Of a stretch of 64,000 nt of DNA, positions 10,382 to 21,735 are shown in pieces; position 1 is the first letter of the stretch; every line of letters begins with the position of its first letter. Source of the DNA: Cytospora piceicola (Eukaryota > Ascomycota > Sordariomycetes > Diaporthales > Cytosporaceae); the NCBI GenBank assembly GCA_023375675.1, contig JALQBC010000012.1:806001-870000 (forward strand), written 5' to 3'. The translations under genes and the position numbers were made by a program. The notes beneath the pieces are model-generated. The model did not search any database. It saw only the letters and a list, made by a program, of their open reading frames with translations, and was not told the origin of the DNA.

Positions 10382-11850
10382 GGTTTAGAGCAGATCTGTT
10401 GGGGGGGCGTGTATGAGAAGGGAAAAAGGAGGGCGCCGGCGACGAGTTAGGGGGGCTATTATCCCAAATGAAGCTCGATTGACCCTTTCCGCCCTCAATA
10501 TACCCAATTGACTATATGTAGGAGCTGTGAACGGGAAGCTGTGGTATGATTCATACGAAGGAAGTACGAGCAGGAAGACTGATATTCTTTTTTCTGGTGG
10601 GGCTTGATAAGAGAGATCTATCGATCTATCCGCCGCGATAGCGATGAGCAAAACCAAACCCCAAGAGGCCCCAACAGAGACCCTCATTCGACCCTCATTC
10701 GACCCTCACACGACCACACGACCCTCACCTCAAGACATAGCTCCCATGTCAAAACCTTGGAAAGTCTTCCTAAATTTCCCTTCCTATCCAGCCTCATCCT
10801 GTGCCACCGCTTTGTTGGTCCCGCCTAATTGGACCGGGATTTCCTTCCCTGTCAAACGTCGGCATTCTTCTGCGTCTTTTTCCCCTGGCACTGACCAAGC
10901 GACTCAACACTACCGGAAGCTAGACAGCTTCCACGGCGCGAACTGCTCCGAAACAGGAGCTCCGTTTGGATCATGGTCGTAATAGCGCCTACCTTAGATA
11001 TTTAGTATCATATGGATACATATGGGAAGGGAAGTCCCGAACTACGTCCGTACTAATTTATTACTTACGGTATAAAAACTGTAAGTAAATCACTCTGGTT
11101 ACTTAAGTGGTCGTCCATCGACCTCGCCAATCTATTAGATCGGCAGAGACCGGGGAAATAACCTGGAAATTGCACTGAATGACTCTTCATCTCGTTGAAC
11201 AATGACTCTTCTGCTGACCGACGGCAGTGGAGCTTTTCCACCATGGACGTCGTCTTGATTTTCACCTTGTGAACCACTTTCGAATATCTTTCAAAAATTG
11301 GAAAAGTCCTCACCAGTTACCACAAGTCTGTATATCACAAAATTTACACCCCGGTTCAGAGAAGAAGTGCTAATACTTGTTGCTTGGTGGTTCTGCCTCT
11401 GTGTCATTCCAAAGGGAGACTTTCATTAACGGGGCTTATGTATAACCAATTTGCTATATACGCTTCGTGTCCAATTCCCCGCTGCCGCCCGTTTGAGCTA
11501 ATAAGACTACCTAGGTACATAGTAAGTACTACAGTATTGTAAAATCTAGAGCCGCGGTCGACTCCATCCCTTTTGACCACCGTTTTTTCACATCGATGTC
11601 GGTACGAGCAGGACCGGCCATTTTTGCTGCAATATCATCACCCCGGCGCCCAATAGACTTCCGAGAGTCAGAAAGTATTGACAAAAACCGAGTCTATAAT
11701 TCACACTCCGCTCTCTGTGCAACCTTAGAACGCCTCTTCTTCTACTAGTCCCGTTTTAGCCTTCCAGCAGAGACGTACCTCGACCTGCTACAATCACACA
11801 CTCTCCTTGCAAACGATATTCCCTTCTTCTCCCCAGCTCCCTTTCATACT
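10382..11850. promoter_or_regulatory. Divergent promoter region between CPS large chain and LAMTOR1-like gene
   Basis: This 1.47-kb gap separates two outward-facing genes. It contains tandem copies of GACCCTCATTC (about 10678-10730), an exact TACCTAGGTA palindrome at 11508-11517, and an 11-bp direct repeat AATGACTCTTC at 11178-11188 and 11201-11211. The TGACTC core of that repeat matches the binding core of Gcn4/Cpc1, the general amino-acid control activator. A 100-codon ORF on the minus strand (10687-10385) precedes the CPS start in the same frame. Site function is inferred, not shown. Confidence 0.5.
10385..10687 (-). other. Candidate upstream ORF (100 codons) of the CPS large-chain gene
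   Basis: An ATG at 10687 opens a 100-codon frame that stops with TAA at 10387-10385. Only ACC lies between this stop and the CPS ATG at 10381, and the two frames are the same. The peptide has a hydrophobic stretch (GLVLLIAIAAD) and a basic cluster (TRRRR), but no resemblance to the 24-residue arginine attenuator peptide of the CPS small-subunit gene. It counts only if transcription starts upstream of 10687; otherwise it is chance. Confidence 0.25.
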
Positions 11851-12318
11851 ATGGGCGTCTGCACATCATCATGCCTGGGCAACCGTAGACGAGACTCTGT
11901 CGTAGAGGAGGACTTCGGGCCATCCTCGCCGCTCCTCTTCAGCGTCCCCAACGGCATGCACTATGGCAGTTTCGCGGAGCCGCAAATGGCACAGCAGAAC
12001 GACACATCCGAGGCTCAACGAGAGATCGAGGCTCTGCAGAGGGTGGTGGCCAGGACCTCCGACGACATGGTTGACGTCTTCGAGACGGCGCCCCCGAAGG
12101 CCGTGAACCCATACGGCAATGCAAACCAAGACGCACGCCAGAACTGGTACCATGCCCTTCTCTCAAGGCTCGGTGATGAGGAAGATTCAGCCTCAGAGGA
12201 CGAGGACGACGAGGGGGAGGGTGTCACAGAAACCCAAGGAGATATTCCACGGGTCAAGTCGGACCCCAATGATGCCTTGGTCGGCACTTTCAGAGAAGCG
12301 GCCGCGGCGATGGCATAA
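11851..12318 (+). CDS. LAMTOR1 / Ego1(Meh1)-like lipidated TORC1 scaffold
   Basis: Single-exon gene of 155 residues. It begins MGVCTSSCLGNRRR: Gly2 with a small residue at position 6 fits N-myristoylation, and Cys4 and Cys8 fit palmitoylation, the dual lipid anchor that holds LAMTOR1/Ego1 on vacuolar or lysosomal membranes. The middle has a helical segment (EAQREIEALQRVVART) followed by MVDVF and a PYGN turn, which matches the LAMTOR domain seen in fungi, and then an acidic stretch. Ego1/LAMTOR1 wraps the roadblock subunits and recruits Rag GTPases so that amino-acid supply activates TORC1. It is divergent from an arginine-biosynthesis gene, a suggestive but unproven pairing. Assignment rests on the lipidation signal and helix pattern; the rest of the sequence is poorly conserved in this family. 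Confidence 0.75.
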   Translation: MGVCTSSCLGNRRRDSVVEEDFGPSSPLLFSVPNGMHYGSFAEPQMAQQNDTSEAQREIEALQRVVARTSDDMVDVFETAPPKAVNPYGNANQDARQNWYHALLSRLGDEEDSASEDEDDEGEGVTETQGDIPRVKSDPNDALVGTFREAAAAMA

Positions 12319-13137
12319 CGATGCCGGAGATTCCCCTTTGGTCACATTTGCACATTCTATCATCACATTTAATCAACACGGAGCCAGTCTCTAAGCTTTC
12401 ATTCTTTCATAGCCTCAAAAACTCAGGCCTCTGGCCATTCCATTCTCCCTTCTATACGTTCTATCGTGAAGCCTGTATGTCTGCGTTTGAGATGGTTTCT
12501 GTTCTTGTCTAGACCAGCATCTCTTGTCCGACCTTTGACGTTGGTATCGACTTTGTGGCCAAGCAGTCCACGAGTTGGAAATCCCACAGTCTGATCATGG
12601 CCAGTCATTACAAGAAACGATCCCGGCGAGCTCAGTATATTCGATGACCCACTGCCTGTAGCGCAATACCTACAAGGAGATCCAGCCAAGGCTTAGAAAT
12701 ACGTCGCTAATGAATAAAAAGGCCTGGAATGGTTCCTAGTCATACTTGTCGGCCGCCTGCCGATACTTCCTGCTATTAACCTCGAGCCGCCTCAGCCTAC
12801 ACTATGTACCTGGTCAGCCTCACCTTTAGCGGAGCAGATGGGAGCCCAATGAACCCTTCAGAGCTTTAGGGGTGTCCTTGAACTATATTCTCGCAGCCAG
12901 GAAATCCAGGGGAACTTCGCTGATGGGTGTTGCATGTGAAGGCAGAGAGGACATACGATGGCGGGGATTCAATAGATTTCTCTATGTCCCGTGTTGTTTA
13001 ATGGAGGCCCATTGACTTTGGCTGTGGTAGAACTATTGCATGCCACAAAAGCTCCTCTCTAATCCTCTCGCGCGAGCCGACTATGACCGTCCAGCCGATT
13101 TAGCACCATCCGTCAAATCCCTCCACCAAGCCAGGCA
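12319..13137. other. Convergent 3' flank, no gene seen
   Basis: About 0.8 kb between the ends of two convergent genes. It should contain both 3' UTRs. No convincing ORF, tRNA or repeat was found. Confidence 0.6.
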
Positions 13138-14642
13138 TCACATATCAAGCGGGCATGGTGTTGCCTCGAGTCCCTTGCTCTCGCAATAGCCAGCCCAAAA
13201 CTCCCGGAAATTTTCCTTCGTAAGCTGCTTCTCGAGATCCTGTCTCGTCGCCCTGTAACCCGAAGTCTTCGCCAACTCCGGTTCGGAAAGACCTTGGGCC
13301 CCCGCAGCTATTGTAACCTCGCCGAGGGCGAACGCAGAGAGAGCTTCATAATGATGCTTGAACAGGGGCTTGCCGTCCAATCGGAGGTAGATGAGGGCGC
13401 CGCAGGAAAGTGGTTGGATAGGGAGGAGGACCTTCCCGAGACGAACCATCGAGGCGTGGACCATGAGTAGAAGCGAACCTGTGTTGAGGTTGATTTCATT
13501 GGTGGACACCGCGCCGAGATAAGAAGTATCCTCACCAAGACCGAGAGCACAGATAGGAAGGATCCCATCGAAGGATCTCATGGAGATTTCCTCCTTGTAG
13601 AACTTCATCACCTCGGTCATATGGATCTCCTGCACCTCGTGTACCCTGGGCTTGACGGCAGGGTCGCCGATTTGAGACATCGGTACAGTCAGGACGCCGA
13701 CGAAGGTGTGACCGAGGTAGCGGCTTGGGTCGACGAGGCCGCGGTTTTGAGGGTAGCACTGGAAGTAGTCCACGATGGCGCGGAAGTCTCGCATAGTAAC
13801 ATCTCCCATACTGCCAGCGAGGAGAAGGTTTCCGCGCCATCCGGGAAGTGGCCATGGTTTCATGAGTAGGCCGTTGCCTACGACGGCCTCAATACAGCTA
13901 TTTCGAGGCTTGTCACCCATGATGGAAGGGTTCAAGATCACCAGTCCTTGAGTCGAAACTGTAAATTGTGCGTCAGTCTCTTCACGCTGTGCATGTATAA
14001 TCAAAGGGTTATCGGCATCGCCGAAGCGTGTTTACCTCGCTGCCGGCGCCCCATAAGGGAGTGGTCGTAAGTCTGTCCCTCACAGCAACCATCAGGCGGA
14101 AAGAAAGGGCGGAAATACCCCTTTTGGCACCAGACGAACTTGGGCTTGGGGGCCTCAGCTCCAGAGAGGCACTCTCCTGCACCAGCATCATTCGAAGGGA
14201 AGAGGATGGCGCGGAAGTGTTGCTTGGGTCTGGCGGTCGCCTGAAAGACGGGGAGCTTTAGGCAGAGGAGCTTATGGATGGGCCAGTCCTTTCGTTGACA
14301 GGCTCTGGAGCAGTAGGCCATGTCCTCGCAGCCTAGGCACTTAGAGAGTTCGGTCGTCTTCAGGCAGACAGGGCAGTATGTCGGAGATCGCTCATCTCGT
14401 CTCATTCTTCCGCCGAAGTTATCGGTGCCGGCATCGCTCTCCTCTTCGCTCTCCTCGTCTCTTTCAAATCCCTCGCTCTCATAATCCTTGAACTCTTCAT
14501 TCTCAGAGTCCTCTTTCACAGAGCCCTCTTGCTGGGAACACTGGTAACTAGTTTTGCGCTCCCCCTCCTTGCGGTCGCGAAGAGTCGTGTCCTCGTCCTC
14601 TCCGTCGCAAAAGTCGGTGGTGTCGGTCTCCATGGCGCTCAT
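13138..14642 (-). CDS. MYND-type zinc-finger protein
   Basis: Two exons, 14642-14036 and 13958-13138, with a 77-nt intron (GTAAAC..CAG, phase 1), giving 475 residues. The first 85 residues are strongly acidic and low complexity. The MYND finger lies near residues 90-130, with CPVCLKTTELSKCLGCEDMA followed by YCSRACQRKDW and the final His/Cys pair HKLLC, all zinc ligands present. The C-terminal two thirds form a folded-looking domain I do not recognise, seen as an uncharacterised region in many fungal MYND proteins. MYND fingers bind proline-rich peptides and often occur in transcriptional or SET-domain proteins, but no SET motifs are visible here. The function is unknown; location is not predicted by any signal peptide. 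Confidence 0.82.
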
Positions 14643-15724
14643 TTGGACGGGATTTTAGTTGCTGATAGGCTCAGAAGCTGCGCTTAAACTGCATTAGTGG
14701 GTTGCTCATTTAGTTCGAAGGTTTTTGGAAGGCTAGAATATGCTCACCGCCAAAGAGCTGGTAGTTGTTATTCTTGTAAATTGGAAGGTAATATCAGGGA
14801 GCTTAGGTGTGGGCAAACGGTCTAGGAAACATGCGACGAAAATTAGGAAAAGCTGGCACCTTTGATTTCGCCCTCAGCAGGCTGGTATAATACCGCAAAT
14901 GAAGCCTTGAAAGGGAAATGGCCAATGTCCTCCTTGAGAACGACGTGATAGTGGAAGTGTTGGACGAAGCACAGGAGCATGTGCTTCAGTTCAGTGGGAG
15001 GAGGTTGGAGTGATAAAGAGCTCGTCCAAGCCGATAGCATAGCAACTAGTCGCTCAGGATACAGAAAGAGAACTCAATACCAGGACTTGAAACCTAAGTA
15101 CCTACTCCGGTAGGTACAGCCCTATGGAGAAGTAGGCCGGTATGAGTACCCTAGGGTAGGTATGGTGCTTTAGAAGTGATGGGAACTGAAGTATACGATC
15201 TGTCTCAGCATCATTTTTAACCCCGAACCTCAAACATCATGCACTCCATTGCAAAAGAAGGGGCTCTTGCCTTCTCAGTCTCTGATATCCCCGTTATGCC
15301 AAAGACACCCGACAGTCGCTCAGTCGGTATGAATCTCATTGATATGTGCTCTCCTTGGTCTTTTGGAAAAGTATGACAACACTATGCCCGTTGATATTCG
15401 ATACCCTTCCTCTTTCTCGAAGTCCCATGCATAGCCGTATATGCTCCGTCTTCCTTTCTCCACTGTAGTCACCCATTGGCAATCACTTTACTACCAGGCG
15501 CCTTCCATATTTCCACTCGACAACTGCACACCGTGCATGGCCCAGCCGGTCACACATTTCAGGGTCATTACGAGCCTAGATAAAGTCTCTAATAATAAAA
15601 TCATCGGTTCAATTTGGCTTTCTTATCAAACTAACTCCATATTGCCGTTGTGCCGCTGCGGCGAATAACCTAACCATACACACCCCCACTCTTGGGTAGA
15701 CCAAACGAAGACGAATGTAGTGAC
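14643..15724. other. Intergenic region, no gene seen
   Basis: About 1.1 kb containing the MYND gene promoter and the mannosidase 3' flank. It has CTAGGTA-like variants at 15095-15165 (including TACCCTAGGGTA near 15148-15159). A 65-codon minus-strand frame at 14843-15040 lacks any recognisable feature. Confidence 0.55.
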
Positions 15725-18700
15725 TTACAGCCACAGACGGTAGGTGGCGACCTCGAAAGGTCGCAGCACGACGGGGTAGTTACCGTCCTTATTCTTCTCC
15801 AGCTCGTCCTCGCCGGGTACCTCGTCCTCGAGGAGGTTCACCTTGGTGATCTTCTTGACGTCCCAGGTGGTTTTGATGGCAGCGCGGGACTTGCCGCCCA
15901 GCGACTCATACATGCGGATGATGACGCATTTGCCCCTGCGTACGGGCAGGTCGCCAGTGCTGACGTCCTCGTCGTCCTCGCCACGCTTCACGGTGTCGAG
16001 GATGATGGACGGCTCGCCAACCAGCGTGATAGGACTGTCGGAGGACATGGTCTTGGGCTTACGAGCTAAGACGAGGGGGCTGTTGAACTCGTAGCCGGCG
16101 CGGACCGTGGCGCTGCCCAGGGGACCCTTGTGGGGGAAGATCGCGTAACGGATCTTGTGGGTGCCCATATCGGCGTGTTCATCGGGTGCCTTGGGGGAGC
16201 GCAAGAGGGACAATCGCATCAGATTGCCGCAAGTTGCGAACCCGTACTTGCTGTCATTGATGATAGAAACACCATAATTGGCCTCGGACAGATCAGCGAA
16301 CTTGTGGCAGCAGACCTCGAACTTGGCCATGTCCCAGGTTGTGTTATAATGAGTGGGACGCTTTACGATGCCGTATTGAGTCTCGTAGCTGGCCTCGGTA
16401 TTTCTCACATCGACGGGGAACTCAACCTTGAGAAACTTCATGTCCTCGTGCCAGTCGACCTCAGTGCTGATCTCAACATATGACTGATGGCCCTCCAATG
16501 CAGCCGACAAGGTGATGGTAGAAACCAGGGTGCTCTTCTCGCTAATCTTGACGCGGCTCGTAACGCTGACGCGGTAGGGCTTGTCCTCGCTGATTTGACT
16601 GTCGTGCACGGAGAGTTCCTTGCGTGAATCGAGGTGGAAGACCTCAACATCCCAAGCCTGCCAGTACAAAGGCTTGTCGTCGAAGATGACGAATTGGTTG
16701 CCTTTCCCTCCGTCTGCAATGATCTCACGGTCGACGCCAAGGTCATACAGAGAAGTAACACAGCCGCCCTCGATCTTGACACGAAGCTGGTCGTTTTGCA
16801 TGACAAATACGCCACTGGAGACCTCGCGGACTTCACAAGCGGAATGTGTGCTCTTGAAAGGCTTCAGGTTCAGGTATGGACCATCGCCACATGCGATAGC
16901 AACCTCGTTCTCCGAGACCTCAACGAGGCTCTTTCGTGGCCAGAACAAAGCGTTGAGCGCAGTACCATCTTCGATTGCGGTGGAGCTGACCTCCTCGATA
17001 CCAAGGGCGGCACGCGCGTCGGAGAGGCACTTTGTACCAATCTCATAGACGTTGGCATAGAGCTGTTGGTTCAGAGTCAGCCGAAGCCATGAACGAAATG
17101 GGGAAATTGACGCTTGGAATATCCATAGACGTCTCACTTACTTTGTCAGAATCGTCGTAGCACATCTCGATGCAGCTTCCGGGAAGGCAGTCGTGGAACT
17201 GACAGAGCAGGACTGACTCCCACATCGTGTCAAGATCGGCCTTCGGATACTGGTAGGAGGAATTCTTCAACGACGCTATGGTGGCATACAGCTCGATAGC
17301 TCTCAACATGAACTCGCAGGTCCTGTTGTTGCGCTTGTTACGCGCCTGAGTGGTGTAAGTGCCACGGTGAAGCTCAAAATAGAGCTCGCCGTACCAAGTA
17401 ACGAGCTTGTCGGCCTTGAGCATGAGCTTGTCGAAGAAGTCATCAACGGAGTTGCCCATGTGCACGCGGGGGAGGCCACCAGTCTTGTCGGACATGCCTC
17501 GGCAGCGACGAAGCTTCTCGATGTGCTCCCATGTGGGACCACCACCTCCGTCACCCTTGCCAAAGACCAGCAGGGAGGTGTGATCCTGGTCCATTGACTT
17601 GTGCTGGGAAACACTCCGCTTGACGTCACCAAACTCAGCCGAGGAGGTGTAGGTTTCAGCAGGTGGCATGTGGCAGAGCACCTGAGATCCATCCAGAGCG
17701 ACCCAGTTGAAGGTGGTGTGTGGGAAGTTGTTGATGTTGTTCCAACTCAACTTCTGGGTCAAGAAACGATCCATGCCGGCCAGCCTGCACAATTGAGGAA
17801 GCTGCGACGAGTATCCAAATGTGTCAGGGAGCCAGAATGTCTGGCTGCGCTGTCCAAAATGTGCCTCAAAGAATCGCTGGCCATAGACGAACTGGCGCAC
17901 AAGAGACTCGCCGCTGGGCAGGTTCGTGTCATGCTCAACCCAGCTGCCACCGATAGGATGGAACTGTCCAGACTTGACTTTGGACTTGACCCGGTCGAAA
18001 ACGTAAGGGTAGTACTGTTTGAGCCATTTGTACTGCTGGGCTTGGGAGCAAGCGAAATTCAGCTCGGGATACTCTTCCATGAGATTGCATTGATTCGTCC
18101 AAGATCGGGCGACCTTGCGCTTCGTCTCATCCCAGGGCCACAGCCAACAAGTGTCAATATGACAGTGACCAATAGCGTAGACGATGGGCTCCTGTCCGCT
18201 GTCGTAGACTTTTGCGGAGTCGACGTTGCCGATATACTCTCTCGCAATCTCTCGAGCTTTCAATATGGAGTCCTGGTTACCCACCTCGAAGGTCTCGATG
18301 ATACGGTTGCAAACAGAAAGAGCCTGATGCTGCTCCCAAGACTCATTGGGGAACTCCTTGGCGGCATCGCCAATGATCCACAAGTCTATCCGGAGCTGGC
18401 GAGCCTGCACATTGACAGCGACGATATCAGCCGTGGCGAGCTGGAACTTCTTGTCGGGATTAGGGGGTTGAATGGTGTCGCCATTGGGGTTGCCAAACAT
18501 TCCATTACAGGCCATCTCGACGTAGAAGGTGTGCTCCTTGCCATCTCGAAAGGATTCGGGTAGAAGCCACTCGATACGCTCCTTGTTTCCAGTCAAACCT
18601 TGAAGAGGATTTCCGTCGGCAGACCAGACCAAGCCTTCATTGTTGGCGTCCCAGTGGAACTCGAGACGCTCCTTGTCTCGAAGGTCATCGGGAACTGTGA

Positions 18701-19113
18701 GCTGGACCTTGAACCAATGAGTGGTCCAGGATGGGCCGAACTCTTTGCCCACTTCTGTATCCTCAAACTCATGAGATACAGCTTCCTTGAAAGTAGGACG
18801 CTCTTGGCCTGGGGCGGCCCAGGTAGACAGCTTGACATTGGGACTACCCGAGGCACGGCCCTCATCAAACATTCTAAAAGAAGGCAGTAGTCAGTAAATC
18901 ATAAGCAGGAGGTTGGGGGGGGGGGGGTTCTCCGTCTTCAGGAGTGAACACTCACGCCGTGAGGTTGTGGTTCCTGTATTGATTGTCCTTGTATGTCTCC
19001 TCAATCCTCTTGCGATAGAGGTCCTCAATCAATTTTCCAACTGGCTTCTGGGCCAGGATAGGATACTGGATCTTGGGCTCTACGAGCCGGGACAGGTCTC
19101 TCTCGCCACCCAT
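15725..19113 (-). CDS. AMS1: Alpha-mannosidase, GH38, Ams1-type (vacuolar/cytosolic)
   Basis: Three exons, 19113-18956, 18873-17142 and 17062-15725 (introns of 82 and 79 nt), give 1075 residues, the usual size of fungal Ams1. The N-terminal helix motif PVGKLIEDLYRKRIEE is typical of the family. The GH38 zinc and catalytic motifs are present: HCHIDTCWLWPWDE (zinc-binding His-x-Asp) and FWLPDTFGYSSQLPQ with the nucleophile Asp, plus FGKGDGGGGPTWEH. There is no signal peptide, as in yeast Ams1, which enters the vacuole by the Cvt/selective autophagy route and degrades free oligosaccharides. The start chosen is the ATG at 19113; an in-frame, stop-free stretch continues upstream to about 19330 and could join a distant exon at 20091-20072. 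The C-terminus ends PFEVATYRLWL, a normal family ending. Intron 1 carries a 13-base homopolymer (G on the plus strand, 18915-18927). Confidence 0.93.
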
Positions 19114-21735
19114 CTTGTCCTTCTCAGCGGCCGTAGCAATAGGGCCTGATGGCAGAGTTGGCAGAGCTACAATAGCTCGAGAAGTAGTATGAATGAGAAG
19201 ATTGTCCTTGGTAAGTGAAAGCTTCCGCTTCTTGCTGGGTTGGTTCTCCTTTGAGTCGACAGGAATTGAGGCGTCGGCGTCAGGGAGATTGGCCGACTCG
19301 CGAAGACCAGAACGTGTCTCTGCACAAGGACTACCCGAGAAAGAATGAACAGTTAGTTGGTGCCTTTGTAGAGGTGTATATATGTAAATAGCAGTTCCAA
19401 TACGATGGAGAAAGTGTAGCGATCTGTGTTATAGAGACGGATGAGACCTTGAGGACTTGTCACTCGAAACTCGAGACACTACCTAGGTAGATCCAAGAGC
19501 TCAAACGATTGAGATGAGGTAACTGCCCCACAACAGCTCAGCAGCACTCGAGCCTATCGCTCGGTGCATGCAATGACAACAGCCTATCGGCGCATGACCC
19601 ATGTTGATGGAACAGTGCGGGGCTTGCGTGAGGGGAACATCTGAGACATTCGATGCTAAGGTTTCGGGGATACACCGGCTATGTTATTAGGGCGGTAGGG
19701 AACAGACGACGACAGGCGACCATCGAAGGGAGGAAAAGGAGGCCACGACAGACTCTGGAAAAAGAAAGAGAGAGAGAGAGATTATAACACTGGAAATGTG
19801 TCGAAAAAGGTGACTGTTAGAAAGAGGAAGGGAGGGTAGCCATGGGAGCTGAGATAGGGATCGTGATGTCTAGAAGGTGGCTACCGACGGACGGTAGTTT
19901 TTGGAAGGAGGGAAGGTAACGACCTCTGGAAGAGTGTCGAAGGGCAATGAGTTTATGGAGAAATGGTCATGCCATTGGCAACGAAAATGCTGTTGGGGGA
20001 GAGGCTGCCCAGAAGCGCAGGAGGAAGCCAAATCAAGTTTGCCAACGCCAACGCCAACGCCTTCAACGTACCTCATCTTGTGGACCACCATGCCGATTAG
20101 TCGCGATAGTTGGTGTCGACTTTCAGGTTGTGTGTTGTGTAATGATTAAGGTATGCAGAGTGAATAGGTATGCGTAAGGTAATTTCGTAGAGTTGGTGAA
20201 GCGTGTTCGAAGAACGGAACGGTGGCAAAGAATGCCGGGTAAGGTTGGTGGTGGAAGAAGAGCTGCAGGTCAACTGCCAGAAGGATGTGGGCGATTATGA
20301 GAAAAGATTCGAGAAAATCGCGGTGACATTCTAGGCCAGTGAGCCGTCCAGCATTGTGGTTCCGTCCTAATGAATACCTAGGTATAAGGGGCTACCTGGG
20401 TAGTGACTCGTCCAATACTGTTACTTTCGTCGCAATATCATGGTGGATCAGTGACTTATATGGTATTGTGGCTTTCATCCCCAGATGGACACTTCCGGCC
20501 TATCACAGTAACTTCACAGGCAGTGACCAGCTTGATATCGTGACGTTTATTCTAACAATACCTTCGAGGGTCAGTGACCGCTTCATAGTTGTGACTTCCT
20601 TTGCAACGTTGGCACTTCTGTCACAACACTATGACTGCCTACCGTGGTGAGCCCAGCTTCCCCAGTAAGTACCTACCCAATGGCTGTGATAAGGGCAAGA
20701 AGCACATGTCCAATATGCATGGTTGGGAAAGCACTATGTGTCACACCAACACAGAGGCTTAAAAAGGGGAGTGGGACTCACAAGGTTGGCGAACAGACCT
20801 GGGTACCCATTCCCATGGCTTTTGCACCCATGAACTACCTACCTAGGTAGGTCCTTAGAGCATTGAGAGCTGCCAAGGTTGTTCTTCGGTTTCTCCCGCC
20901 ATACGCCCAAGGTGGCCTGGCTCCTCTATCAGTGACTCGGGTCATTCCCAAACAGAAGGCGCTGCTAAGAGCTCTCCAGAACTCCCAGTAGGCTATGTAC
21001 AAGACTACGGATTCTTGACATAACTGACCCAGAGTGGGCAAGACGTATTAATGGGGCTTTTTCAAGAGTTGTTAGCAGAATAAATCAAACAGTATGCAGT
21101 CCAGGAAGAAGTTGTCAGCGCCTGCTGTTATTATGATGATGGCCTCACCTTCTTATGATATGTAAACTCATCAAGAGCGAGCAGGTTTTAGTCCAATTCG
21201 CGTACACTTGGATGCTGAGTTTGACCTGTTTTGCTGCCTGCCTGAGATACGAGACATGGACTTTTGTAGTCAAGTAGCATAGATGATATGTCTGCAATGC
21301 TCAAGTCATGCAACACAATACATCAGTGAAAACAGTGAGCTGGCTTGGATAATGAGAATATAGGCTGTGTGAGTTGGTATGAGAATGAGACAAGTGATTA
21401 GGATTGGTCCAGTACTTGAAGGAGTTACCAGGAAGAATAACCTGATATATTGTCAGCCAAGAAAAAATATTAGGGGTTTCCAGGCTCACTGTTCTATTGC
21501 AGGTATGAGACCAGTCCTGTTTGTTATGATAAGCGCCATGTCTATAGAAAATAGCGAGCATCCGAGATAGCCAGGGAACGAGGATAAGCCGATGATCAAC
21601 AGTGTAAACACGAGCAGTAGTCACCAGATGCAGTGTAGATAAAGCTTAGTGTCGGTGAAGCAAACAGTTTCTCTGGTATTTGTACACCGTAGTAAGACCA
21701 ATAACGCCATACCACCCCCAATAGAGACCATAATC
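19114..21735. other. Intergenic region with possible AMS1 5' exon, repeats and degenerate tandem tract
   Basis: This 2.6-kb gap lies between AMS1 and the 3' end of NOP14. It includes a (GA)n run near 19765-19781, exact TACCTAGGTA copies at 19480-19489, 20375-20384 and 20840-20849, and a degenerate AGTGAC/TGTGAC repeat tract at about 20337-20640. A 20-nt candidate exon for AMS1 lies at 20091-20072. No other gene is supported. Confidence 0.55.
20337..20640. repeat. Degenerate tandem/inverted repeat tract (AGTGAC...TGTGAC units)
   Basis: At least five related units begin with a CAGTGA-type core near 20338, 20401, 20450, 20521 and 20572, each followed after 8-15 nt by a TTGTGA/CGTGAC core and a TTTC-rich tail. 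A possible inverted copy is near 20615-20635. Spacing varies between about 48 and 72 nt, so this is an old or loosely constrained repeat, not a clean minisatellite. Confidence 0.4.
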
